DNA from: a virus
Virus record (IMG/VR): IMGVR_UViG_3300020437_000003
Coordinates: 62,001 to 126,000 of that record
Direction: 5' to 3' (one strand)
DNA length: 64,000 bases
Both the position numbers and the translations under genes were made by a program. This document shows positions 41,586 to 49,734 of the stretch, piece after piece. Numbering within the stretch: position 1 is the stretch's first letter; each line of letters starts with the position of its first letter. Below the pieces are notes generated by a model. It had not been told where the DNA came from, did no database searches, and worked only from the letters and a program-made list of their open reading frames with translations.

Positions 41586-42543
41586 GAAAAGAGTCATCAT
41601 TATTGATGCCCTCAATATGTTTCTGAGGGCTTACATTGTGGACCCGTCGCTATCAACCAATGGTGATCCTATCGGCGGTATTAAGGGCTCGTTTAAGATT
41701 CTTCAGAAACTTGTGAGAATGACAAAGCCAGACTCAGTTGTGATTGTCTGGGACGGTCCAAATGGATCTAGAAAACGTCGCAGTATGGACAAAAATTATA
41801 AGGCCGGCCGTAAGCCACTCCGCCTTAACCGTTCTGTTAATAATCTAACTGACGATCAGATAACAGAAAATAAGATTTGGCAACAGAGTAGGACAATTGA
41901 CTACATTAACCAGATGCCTATTGTTCAGATCATGATTCCAGAGGTAGAGGCCGACGATGTTATTGCGTATGTGACTAAAATGAGTCATTACGATGGATGG
42001 CAAAAAGTTATTATTTCCAATGACAAAGATTTCCTTCAGCTTTGCGATGAGGATACAATTCTTTATCGACCCACTGTTGATGAAGTAATGAATACCAAGC
42101 GTGTTATTGAAACCTTTGGCGTACACCCCACTAATATGGCCTTGGCACGCTCAATTGTTGGTGATGCATCCGATAATCTACCGGGTATCAAAGGTGCTGG
42201 CATTACATCAGTAAAGAAAAGATTGTCATTCTTAGCATCTGAAAAAGATTATACGATTGATGATGTAATATTATTCTGTGAAAATGCAGATAGTAAACTA
42301 AAATTCTTCACAAATATTATTGACGGCCGTCAAGTGATCGAACATAATTACAAAATGATGCAACTGTATTCTCCACAACTCTCGATTCAGTCTAAGACGT
42401 TTATTGACAATGCAATTGAGAACTTTGAATGTAATTTCAACCAGTTAGAAATCTATCGGAAAATGATGGAAGATGGTTTCGGTGAACTTAACTGGGAAGA
42501 CTTAAAAACTAATATGAATCGAATCAAAATTGATTGTTTCTAA
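41572..42543 (+). CDS. 5'-3' exonuclease / flap endonuclease (T4 RNase H-like)
   Basis: A 323-residue nuclease of the FEN/5'-nuclease family, which removes RNA primers and flaps. Visible metal-binding acids lie in IIIDALNMF (N-terminal Asp), VVIVWDGP (Asp near 62), VEADDVIAY and SNDKDFLQL, then VGDASDNLPGIKGAG with the helix-hairpin-helix that grips DNA. This combination matches the T4 rnh product and the small domain of Pol I. It is separate from the family A polymerase at 37224 but might work with it. The start overlaps the small gene upstream. Confidence 0.88.
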   Translation: MTTDKKRVIIIDALNMFLRAYIVDPSLSTNGDPIGGIKGSFKILQKLVRMTKPDSVVIVWDGPNGSRKRRSMDKNYKAGRKPLRLNRSVNNLTDDQITENKIWQQSRTIDYINQMPIVQIMIPEVEADDVIAYVTKMSHYDGWQKVIISNDKDFLQLCDEDTILYRPTVDEVMNTKRVIETFGVHPTNMALARSIVGDASDNLPGIKGAGITSVKKRLSFLASEKDYTIDDVILFCENADSKLKFFTNIIDGRQVIEHNYKMMQLYSPQLSIQSKTFIDNAIENFECNFNQLEIYRKMMEDGFGELNWEDLKTNMNRIKIDCF

Positions 42544-42545
42544 GT

Positions 42546-42573
42546 TTGACTTTACACCGAATTGAGTTATACT
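42546..42573 (+). promoter_or_regulatory. Sigma70-type promoter of the helicase gene
   Basis: TTGACT (42546-42551), a 16-base spacer and TATACT (42568-42573) lie in the 51-base gap before the TTG start of helicase. Confidence 0.65.
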
Positions 42574-42594
42574 TATTAATCGACGGGAGCAACT

Positions 42595-44004
42595 TTGCAG
42601 AGTAAGCCTAATTTCGCAGACTATGGTAAATCGTTTCAAGAAAACCTAGTTCAACTGATTTACCAAGATCGACCGTTTGCGGACCAGATTACGGAAGTCT
42701 TAGATCTTAACTTTCTAGATCTTGAATACCTGCGCGTGTTTTCAAGCAAAATCATCAACTACAGACAGCGTTATGGCTCGCATCCCTCATCAAATGCAAT
42801 CGCCACCATTTTAAACACTGAGCTTGAAGATGAAGAAGAAATAGTAGTTCATCAAGTCAAAGAATACTTTACGAGAATACTATCGAAAGATATTGATAAT
42901 GACGCGGACTACGTTAAAGAAACATCGCTTGATTTTTGTAGGAAACAAAACTTAAAAGAAGCAATGATGAAATCTGTAGGTCTACTGCAGACTTGCTCTT
43001 TTGATGAAATATCTAAAATCATTAATGACTCATTAATATTAGGTTCTGAAAACAATTTTGGTCATGACTATCTGGCTGATTTTGAAGAACGATTTAAGCC
43101 TCGTTATCGAAAGCCAATAACAACCGGTTGGGACGATATTGATAAAATTTGTGGTGGTGGCTTGGGAATGCAAGAGTTGGGTGTCGTTGTCGCACCCACC
43201 GGTGCTGGAAAATCTATGGTTCTTGTTCACTTGGGAGCACAAGCAGTGCTTGAAGGCAAGACCGTCGTTCATTACACCTTGGAACTGCAAGACACAGTTG
43301 TTGCCTCAAGATACGATAGTTGCATTACTGGTTATCCTCTTTCAAACCTTATGTCTTTTAAAGAAGAGATTTATGAATCTGTTAAAGACATTGAAGGTCG
43401 TCTAATCGTAAAAGAGTATCCTACAAAGTCAGCATCTACCAATTCAATACGTTCTCACTTGACTAAGCTTAAGAAGCGTGGAACTGTGCCGGGTATGATT
43501 ATTGTGGATTATGCAGATCTGCTGAAGCCAGTTGTTGTGAGAAAAGAAAAACGAGCAGAGCTAGAATCAATCTACGAAGAACTCAGAGCTTTGTCGTCTG
43601 AGTTTGAGTGTCCAATATGGACTGCCTCACAAACGAATCGTTCCGGTCTTAATGCTGAGGTGATCACAATGGAACAAATTTCCGAAGCATTTAATAAATG
43701 CTTTGTGGCGGACTTTATTATGTCCGTGTCCCGCACTGTTGAGGACAAACAAAATAATACTGGTAAGATTTTTATTGCAAAAAATCGTAATGGACCAGAC
43801 GGAATGATATATAATATATTCATGGATACTTCTTGTGTTAAAATTAAGGTTCTACCAAAAAGTAACACGGTTATACCGACAAATCCATCAAGCCCGGTGC
43901 CGGCAGTAGCGACTAGTCCGGTCGCTTTGACACCAAAAGAACAGAGAGAAGTCTTACAAGACAAATATGCTAAATTCAGAAATATAAAAAGGAAAAACAA
44001 ATAA
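42595..44004 (+). CDS. DnaB-type replicative helicase (gp41-like)
   Basis: A 469-residue helicase starting with TTG 42595, preceded by GGGAG and a sigma70-type promoter (42546-42573). The N-terminal 160 residues are helical, as in the DnaB/gp41 collar. The RecA-like core has Walker A APTGAGKS (200-207), LELQDTVVASRY (helicase motif H1a region), Walker B MIIVDYADLL with Asp305, and WTASQTNRSGL (H3 Gln). The last 40 residues are Pro/Ser- then Lys-rich. It unwinds the fork. No primase is seen in the window. Its final base overlaps the ribonucleotide reductase start. Confidence 0.88.
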   Translation: MQSKPNFADYGKSFQENLVQLIYQDRPFADQITEVLDLNFLDLEYLRVFSSKIINYRQRYGSHPSSNAIATILNTELEDEEEIVVHQVKEYFTRILSKDIDNDADYVKETSLDFCRKQNLKEAMMKSVGLLQTCSFDEISKIINDSLILGSENNFGHDYLADFEERFKPRYRKPITTGWDDIDKICGGGLGMQELGVVVAPTGAGKSMVLVHLGAQAVLEGKTVVHYTLELQDTVVASRYDSCITGYPLSNLMSFKEEIYESVKDIEGRLIVKEYPTKSASTNSIRSHLTKLKKRGTVPGMIIVDYADLLKPVVVRKEKRAELESIYEELRALSSEFECPIWTASQTNRSGLNAEVITMEQISEAFNKCFVADFIMSVSRTVEDKQNNTGKIFIAKNRNGPDGMIYNIFMDTSCVKIKVLPKSNTVIPTNPSSPVPAVATSPVALTPKEQREVLQDKYAKFRNIKRKNK

Positions 44005-45971
44005 TGAGAACTTTAGACACAATTAGAAAATTTAGATTATCCGACTCCTTTGTGGAGCCATACAAAACAGCAGAAGTGCCTTGGGGCCCGCTTGGTTACG
44101 TCACGTTCAAAAGAACATATGCTAGACGTTTAAGCGAGTTTGAAGCCGGCGCCACTGGAACTGAGGAGTGGTGGCAAACTTGTCGCCGTGTAATTGAGGG
44201 TATGTTCCATATTCAAAAACAGCACGTTGTTAGTCTTGGTCTTGAGTGGAATGATAACAAAGCACAAAAGACTGCTAAGGATGCTTTTGACCGATTGTTC
44301 AATCTTAAGTGGACACCTCCCGGCCGTGGTTTATGGATGATGGGTACTAAGTTTGTTGAAGAGAGGACGGGTGCTGCTTTATTTAATTGTGCTTTTCGTT
44401 CAACTCAAGATATAGATCGAAAAGGTGGATATATATTTTCTTGGATTATGGATGCATTGATGGTCGGTGTCGGTGTTGGCTTCGATACCAAAGGTGCGGG
44501 CACTATCACCATCAAAGAACCAACATATACAAATGATACTCTTGTAATTGATGATTCTCGTGAAGGGTGGGTAAATTCTGTTCATGTCTTGCTTGATGGT
44601 TTCTTTCACGGCTCCAATGTACCTAGATTTGATTACTCTGCAATCAGGCCAGAGGGTGCTCCAATTTTAGGATTTGGTGGTACTTCGTCAGGTGCACAAC
44701 CGCTTATTGAATTACACGATAATCTGAAAGCTCTTTATTCTGAGAAAATTGGAGAACCGATCACCTCTGTTGATATTGTAGACACTGAAAACTTGATTGG
44801 TCGATGCGTGGTGGCTGGCAATGTCCGACGCTCTGCAGCTTTAGCTATTGGCGAACACGATGATATCCGTTATCTTGAAATGAAGAATGATCAAGAAAAG
44901 CTTTATCATCATCGTTGGGGCTCTAATAACTCTTTTAACGCTGAAGTTGGGATGACTTATGACTGGCATGCTGAACAATCACAAAAGAACGGTGAGCCGG
45001 GATATATTTGGCTTGAAAACGCCCGGGCATTTGGCCGTATGAAGGATGGTGTCAATTATGACGATGCAGAGGTTATGGGCTTTAATCCTTGTGTGGAGCA
45101 AAGTCTACATAATGCTGAAATGTGTTGTCTGGTTGAGACTTTTCCGGCGAAACACGAAGACTATGATGACTATGTTAAGACATTGAAGTGTGCCTATCTA
45201 TATGGAAAGACCGTCACGCTTGTAAATACACACTGGCCAGAGACAAATGCCAAGATGTTAAAGAATCGCCGCATTGGACTTTCACAGTCAGGTATTGTGC
45301 AGGCATTTAACAAGCATGGTCGTCGCACTATGATGGACTGGTGTGATGATGCTTACGACTATGTTCGAGAGCTAGATACTGAATATTCCAATTGGTTGTG
45401 TGTACCTAGATCAATCAAGATGACCTCAATTAAGCCTTCCGGTACTGTATCACTATTAAACGGCTCTACACCGGGAATACACTTCCCAGAGAGTGAGTTC
45501 TACATTCGTCGTATTAGGTTTTCAAACTCATCTCCTATTGTGCCGCAGTTACAAAAAGCAGGCTATAAGACAGAAAAAGATAAATACTCACCGAATACAA
45601 CCGTTGTTGAGTTTCCGATCCATGAAGAATTCTTTACAAAAGGAAAGAAAGATGTTAGTATGTGGGAGCAGTTAGAGATTGCAGCACAGTACCAGAACTA
45701 TTGGGCTGACAATGCAGTATCGGTTACTGTGACGTTTAGAGAGGATGAAGCACTGCAATTGAAAAACGCATTAGAAATGTATGAAACTAGACTTAAAGCG
45801 GTATCATTTCTTAAATACCAAGATACTGGATACGAGCAGGCACCATACGAACCTATCACCGAAGAACAATACAGGGAAATGTCCGCAAATATTACACCAA
45901 TCCACAGAATTGAAACTGACGTTGCAGGTGTTGGCACAAAGTATTGTGATGGGGAATCTTGCGAAATCTGA
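44004..45971 (+). CDS. nrdJ: Adenosylcobalamin-dependent ribonucleotide reductase (class II)
   Basis: A 655-residue single-subunit enzyme that reduces ribonucleotides to deoxyribonucleotides with a B12-derived radical. It resembles monomeric class II triphosphate reductase in length and by FNPCVEQSL, where Cys363 is the likely thiyl radical site, by SGTVSLLNGSTPGIH, and by the C-terminal redox pair CDGESC (Cys648, Cys653), which is recycled by thioredoxin. The thioredoxin-like gene at 59661 could serve. The gene overlaps helicase by one base. It needs host B12 or B12 uptake. Confidence 0.92.
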   Translation: MRTLDTIRKFRLSDSFVEPYKTAEVPWGPLGYVTFKRTYARRLSEFEAGATGTEEWWQTCRRVIEGMFHIQKQHVVSLGLEWNDNKAQKTAKDAFDRLFNLKWTPPGRGLWMMGTKFVEERTGAALFNCAFRSTQDIDRKGGYIFSWIMDALMVGVGVGFDTKGAGTITIKEPTYTNDTLVIDDSREGWVNSVHVLLDGFFHGSNVPRFDYSAIRPEGAPILGFGGTSSGAQPLIELHDNLKALYSEKIGEPITSVDIVDTENLIGRCVVAGNVRRSAALAIGEHDDIRYLEMKNDQEKLYHHRWGSNNSFNAEVGMTYDWHAEQSQKNGEPGYIWLENARAFGRMKDGVNYDDAEVMGFNPCVEQSLHNAEMCCLVETFPAKHEDYDDYVKTLKCAYLYGKTVTLVNTHWPETNAKMLKNRRIGLSQSGIVQAFNKHGRRTMMDWCDDAYDYVRELDTEYSNWLCVPRSIKMTSIKPSGTVSLLNGSTPGIHFPESEFYIRRIRFSNSSPIVPQLQKAGYKTEKDKYSPNTTVVEFPIHEEFFTKGKKDVSMWEQLEIAAQYQNYWADNAVSVTVTFREDEALQLKNALEMYETRLKAVSFLKYQDTGYEQAPYEPITEEQYREMSANITPIHRIETDVAGVGTKYCDGESCEI

Positions 45972-45981
45972 AGAGGTATTG

Positions 45982-46209
45982 ATGAATTTTAATCATTTGA
46001 TGAAAAAGGCAGAACTTAGGGATAAATGTGGTGATTTAGATACATGTTGCTACTATGTTCCACGTGGCCCTGTAAGGACTATGCTGGGTGAAAACGTACA
46101 TCTCACAATGGTCTGTAAGCGCTGTGCAAAGCGAAAAGATGTATTTTTGACAAAAGAAGAATACTTTACACAACAAAACTTAATTCATAAGGAGACAGGA
46201 TATGTTTAA
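45982..46209 (+). CDS. Small Cys-rich protein, possible zinc ribbon
   Basis: The chosen start is ATG 45982, ten bases after GAAGAGG; a longer frame upstream overlaps the reductase and is not credible. The 75-residue product has CGDLDTCC and CKRCAKR, two cysteine groups spaced about 29 residues apart, suggesting one zinc site. The rest is basic. It overlaps the GroES-like gene by 8 bases, so the two are translated together. Function unknown. Confidence 0.6.
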   Translation: MNFNHLMKKAELRDKCGDLDTCCYYVPRGPVRTMLGENVHLTMVCKRCAKRKDVFLTKEEYFTQQNLIHKETGYV

Positions 46210-46471
46210 TCCAGTTAACAGGTATATACTTATTAAAATGCCGCCCAAGCAAACAGAGACAAATTCGGTTGTATTACTACCAGAGGATTACAAGCCTGAA
46301 GAACAAAGATATTCTGAAGTTACTGTAGTTAAAGCTGCTAGTGATGTTAGATTTGATTTGCATCAAAACAATAAAATCATCATTGATCGCTCGATGGTAG
46401 AGCAAATTACTATTGGCAGTACTAATTATGATGTAATTTTAGACAACTATGTTATAGGAATTACTGAATAA
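46202..46471 (+). CDS. GroES-like co-chaperonin (gp31 analogue)
   Basis: An 89-residue protein with the GroES plan: NRYILIKMPP strand at the start, a mobile-loop region with hydrophobic VVLLPEDY (compare the GGIVL loop), RYSEVTVVKAAS (G-V-V-A-V-G region), then a Y-x-V-I-L-D-N-Y-V-I-G closing strand. Such lids close the host GroEL chamber; T4 gp31 plays this part to fold the capsid protein. A GroEL partner is not present, so it would use the host's. Sequence match is moderate and rests on fold pattern. Confidence 0.7.
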   Translation: MFNPVNRYILIKMPPKQTETNSVVLLPEDYKPEEQRYSEVTVVKAASDVRFDLHQNNKIIIDRSMVEQITIGSTNYDVILDNYVIGITE

Positions 46472-46487
46472 AATAAAGTAATATGTA

Positions 46488-47408
46488 ATGGATAAGAATT
46501 TCTACAATGAGGCTTCCGCCAAGAAGCTTGGGTGGGAACCTTCTTGGTTTGGAGAGAAATATTTTGATGACAAATTAGTCAGAGAAATTAAAAAATGGCA
46601 GAGAGCAAGAAACCTAACAGCGGATGGCCTATGCGGACCTGCGACATTTAGAAGACTGTGGACTGAGAGACAGTCCGAAATTACTAATTACAAGCCTGAA
46701 AGCAAACACTTCTCCAATTATATTGTTTACAACGGTGATTTTGTACCAATTGATTGGGACAAGTTTGTCTTGTGGTCCGAGAAGGGTGGGATAGAGACAC
46801 CGGCTGGTAATTACTACGATTATTCCGGCCGACCAAAAAGACAAATCAGATATTTTGTTAATCATTGGGATGTCTGCTTAAACTCTAAATCTTGTCAAAA
46901 TGTGCTCAATCGACGAGGAGCATCAGTTCATTTTCTTATCGATAACGATGGAACTATCTATCAAACTATGGATCTTCAACACGCAGCTTGGCATGCTGGT
47001 TCAAATAGAACTAACAGACCTTCTGTCGGTGTTGAAATATCAAACGCTTATTATTTAAAATATCAAAACTGGTATACTAAACACGGCTTTGGTGAACGCC
47101 CTGTCATTGACGATGCTTGGGTGCACGGTGAAAAGCTTGAACCATTTACTGGGTTTTACCCTGTTCAGCTTGAAGCGTTAAAGAAACTTTGGGAAGCGAT
47201 TCATCACGCAACAAATATCCCGTATCAAACACCCTTAAACCAGTTTGGTAGTACATCAACTAAATACGAGCAGCAGGTCGCTTATGGCAAGTTCTCTGGC
47301 TTTGTAAGTCATTATCACGTTAGTAAAAGAAAGATAGATTGTGCCGGTTTAGATATAAAAAGTCTATTAGATGAAATATCTTGCACCAGTGAGGTGTTAG
47401 ATGAATGA
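46488..47408 (+). CDS. Endolysin: N-acetylmuramoyl-L-alanine amidase with PG-binding domain
   Basis: A 306-residue enzyme that cuts peptidoglycan between muramic acid and L-Ala. Residues 1-60 form a PG_binding_1-type helical domain (WQRARNLTADGLCGPAT). Residues 120-290 are an Amidase_2 domain: zinc ligands His in FVNHWD, and a second His and Cys in SHYHVSKRKIDCAG, spaced as in T7 lysozyme. No signal peptide is present, so release depends on a holin; the holin candidate is at 751. The next gene overlaps by 4 bases. Confidence 0.92.
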   Translation: MDKNFYNEASAKKLGWEPSWFGEKYFDDKLVREIKKWQRARNLTADGLCGPATFRRLWTERQSEITNYKPESKHFSNYIVYNGDFVPIDWDKFVLWSEKGGIETPAGNYYDYSGRPKRQIRYFVNHWDVCLNSKSCQNVLNRRGASVHFLIDNDGTIYQTMDLQHAAWHAGSNRTNRPSVGVEISNAYYLKYQNWYTKHGFGERPVIDDAWVHGEKLEPFTGFYPVQLEALKKLWEAIHHATNIPYQTPLNQFGSTSTKYEQQVAYGKFSGFVSHYHVSKRKIDCAGLDIKSLLDEISCTSEVLDE

Positions 47409-47920
47409 TGTTTGTCAATTTATTATTTCTGATGATGGGACTACAGTCAGCAAACTACGCTGAGATAGTGAGGACTCGCACGCACGAATGGCAGATGGCA
47501 CCCGGTATAACAGTATGCAACAATTCTGGTGTGCATAGTTATCGTGTTTCTCAGTCTGTAAAATACTGGGAAAGACTTGGCTATAAATTTGATTACATTA
47601 GATACGATGACAGTATTAGTTGCGGTGAGCCCAGATATGGTGAGATTATTATAACGTTGCCAAATCAAGAATTTGACTTTGGAAATCATTTGGCTTCCAC
47701 AAGGATTACAATCTCAAACAAAACAAAAGAAATTGTTAAGGCAAAAATATTTGTATTTCCTAAAACTGCTAATAAAGAAAGAGTCATTGAGCACGAATTA
47801 GGACACGCTCTTGGTTGGCCACATATCAATCAGCCCTTTCATATAATGAACTCTAATTGGCACACCGGCGGCCATAATTCAAGTGGTTTGAAACTTTTCT
47901 ATAAAAATTATGTGGATTAA
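47405..47920 (+). CDS. Secreted metzincin-type metalloprotease
   Basis: A 171-residue protein with a signal peptide (residues 1-19, MMFVNLLFLMMGLQSANYA) and the metzincin zinc motif HELGHALGWPH at residues 130-140 (His130, Glu131, His134, His140). IMNSNW, with Met148, is a candidate Met-turn. It is therefore a compact exported zinc protease. It overlaps the endolysin by 4 bases, so it may act in lysis, by cutting envelope proteins, or after release on host or competitor proteins. Phage metzincins of this size are not standard T4 genes. Role unknown. Confidence 0.82.
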   Translation: MMFVNLLFLMMGLQSANYAEIVRTRTHEWQMAPGITVCNNSGVHSYRVSQSVKYWERLGYKFDYIRYDDSISCGEPRYGEIIITLPNQEFDFGNHLASTRITISNKTKEIVKAKIFVFPKTANKERVIEHELGHALGWPHINQPFHIMNSNWHTGGHNSSGLKLFYKNYVD

Positions 47921-47935
47921 AGTTATAATATTTTA

Positions 47936-48802
47936 ATGAAGTTTGAATACGATAATATCGTGATTGGCAGCGATTTAAAATCTTTATTATTTGCATTTAT
48001 CAATCAATACCCAATTTTCTTCACAGAGCAAAACAAGCCACATCAATTTGATTTCTTTGTTGACTATCACAATGACGGTTCCAACAGTTTTAAATCCTTT
48101 AACAATATTTATAAGTTTGGAATACAAAAGATTGATATGTGGGAAAGGTTATATTTTCTATTGTCTATGCAAGGACTATTGCCACTCGCAGATATTTGTG
48201 ATACAATAAGATATGATGGCGAAAGATTAGTTTGTTCAACAGAGTATTCAAAATTATGCGAGATAAAATTTAAAAATTGTTTTTATGGTGGGGATAATAA
48301 AACATACAAATTAATTAATTTAAAGGAGCCCAAAAATGTTAGATATAAGGTCTACGATAAAATTGCTTTTACATCAGGTGGCAAACACGATATCGACTAC
48401 TTCCAGACAGACGATGATTTTGTTAGCAAAGTATGGTTTTTCTCAAGTGACAGAATTTGCGGGAATACTGGTGTTAAAGATGCTTATGTTTTATCAACAC
48501 TCACTTATGAGCAGTTGAATGATCCGTCATTTACTAACACAATGGCAAGATTTAAGCTATTATCGATTATGAAAGAGAACGGGATGCGGGGCAAACAAAA
48601 CGGCTTTACTAAGAATGGAACACCGCGACACTATGATTTCAAGGCTCACAATATTGAACGCAAAAAATTAAAGATAGAGCAGCCACATTGGATTGAGAAT
48701 GATCGAATAAAAAAAATTAATTCCGATGTGTCTAAATTATTAAATCAAATCAATCATGATGTTTTGATGAACTATGAGTATCTAAATGGAAACAAGCTTT
48801 AG
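47936..48802 (+). CDS. Unknown protein with Rossmann-like N-terminus
   Basis: A 288-residue protein beginning with a strand-loop-helix, YDNIVIGSDLKSLLFAF, reminiscent of FAD/NAD-binding starts (I-I-G-x-G-x-x-x) but with only one of the usual glycines kept. The middle is aromatic and charged and the C-terminal 80 residues are basic and helical. It overlaps the next gene by 17 bases, which suggests a joint function with that nucleotidyltransferase-like protein. No Shine-Dalgarno site is visible. I would not assign an enzyme activity. Confidence 0.5.
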   Translation: MKFEYDNIVIGSDLKSLLFAFINQYPIFFTEQNKPHQFDFFVDYHNDGSNSFKSFNNIYKFGIQKIDMWERLYFLLSMQGLLPLADICDTIRYDGERLVCSTEYSKLCEIKFKNCFYGGDNKTYKLINLKEPKNVRYKVYDKIAFTSGGKHDIDYFQTDDDFVSKVWFFSSDRICGNTGVKDAYVLSTLTYEQLNDPSFTNTMARFKLLSIMKENGMRGKQNGFTKNGTPRHYDFKAHNIERKKLKIEQPHWIENDRIKKINSDVSKLLNQINHDVLMNYEYLNGNKL

Positions 48803-49673
48803 GCTACATATGGCTGGGATTATCCCCATAGCTAATATTAAAACAGATCACGATAACCCACTGCCAGAGGTTATGTTACCGGTTGACAATGGCTTCACCG
48901 CCATACAGAAGTCGGTGTATGAATGTGCACTGGCTGGTTGTAGCACAATATGGATTGTTGCTAATGATGATATGGCGCCAATTATACGTCACACAGTTGG
49001 TGATTGGATATATGACCCGGTTTATTACAATAGAATGTCAAAATTCTCAAGCCAAGAAAGAAAAGAGATACCTATTTACTACGTTCCTATTCACCCGAAG
49101 GACAGAGACAGAAGAGACTCTTATGGATGGTCGGTCCTTTGTGGCCAGTTAACAGCTTGGCATACAGCTAACAAAATATCGTCTTGGTTAACGCCAGATA
49201 AGTATTATGTATCATTTCCGTTAGGTTTTTTCGATTTTTCGGTCGTTAGGGAAAATAGAAAACTAATTCGAGACAAGAAAAACAACTTTTTCTTTACATT
49301 TAATAACAAAAACATTAAAAATGATTTGCCACTTTCATTTACAATGTTTGGAGAGGATTTTAAAAAATGCAGAAAGCACATCAACAGAGAAACCACAAGG
49401 GAGTTTTTACCCCCTTCACCCGACCAGCCTTTTCCTTCGGAAAAACTCCCCTTGAAGGAGAGGTGGACGGCTCGCCACTTCCCTTTGAGCGTTGTTTTCC
49501 ATTCGGTGATGACGAACAGCAAGACGACGAAGATTGAAACTCCGTGGTTTTATGATGCACACCAGTGGACACAGTATAAAGAATATATGTCCTCCGATAA
49601 TCTTATTAAAAAGCCTTATTCAGAACTGATTAGACCACATACGCACGAAAAGTTTCCTTTTGAAGAAATTTAG
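48786..49673 (+). CDS. Nucleotidyltransferase-like protein
   Basis: A 295-residue protein starting at ATG 48786 (an alternative start is ATG 48810). The N-terminus MAGIIPIANIK, then PLPEVMLPVDNGFTAIQKSV and GCSTIWIVANDD resemble the GT-A nucleotidyltransferase plan (lPAAG, PK-LLPV, I-x-x-L, aG-x-x-I-x-I-V). The usual RxTPxTK fingerprint is missing, so activity on sugar phosphates is only a suggestion. The C-terminal half is aromatic and charged. A sigma70-type promoter for the polymerase gene begins 3 bases after the stop codon. Confidence 0.45.
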   Translation: METSFRLHMAGIIPIANIKTDHDNPLPEVMLPVDNGFTAIQKSVYECALAGCSTIWIVANDDMAPIIRHTVGDWIYDPVYYNRMSKFSSQERKEIPIYYVPIHPKDRDRRDSYGWSVLCGQLTAWHTANKISSWLTPDKYYVSFPLGFFDFSVVRENRKLIRDKKNNFFFTFNNKNIKNDLPLSFTMFGEDFKKCRKHINRETTREFLPPSPDQPFPSEKLPLKERWTARHFPLSVVFHSVMTNSKTTKIETPWFYDAHQWTQYKEYMSSDNLIKKPYSELIRPHTHEKFPFEEI

Positions 49674-49675
49674 AC

Positions 49676-49704
49676 TTGCAATGTACGGTCATATTGATTA
49701 TACT
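49676..49704 (+). promoter_or_regulatory. Sigma70-type promoter of the DnaE-type polymerase gene
   Basis: TTGCAA (49676-49681), a 17-base spacer and TATACT (49699-49704) lie before the polymerase. TATACT overlaps an ACTATTTA motif (49702-49709), so two classes may share the site. Confidence 0.6.
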
Positions 49705-49734
49705 ATTTAAATACATTTATTTCAGGAGGGATGT

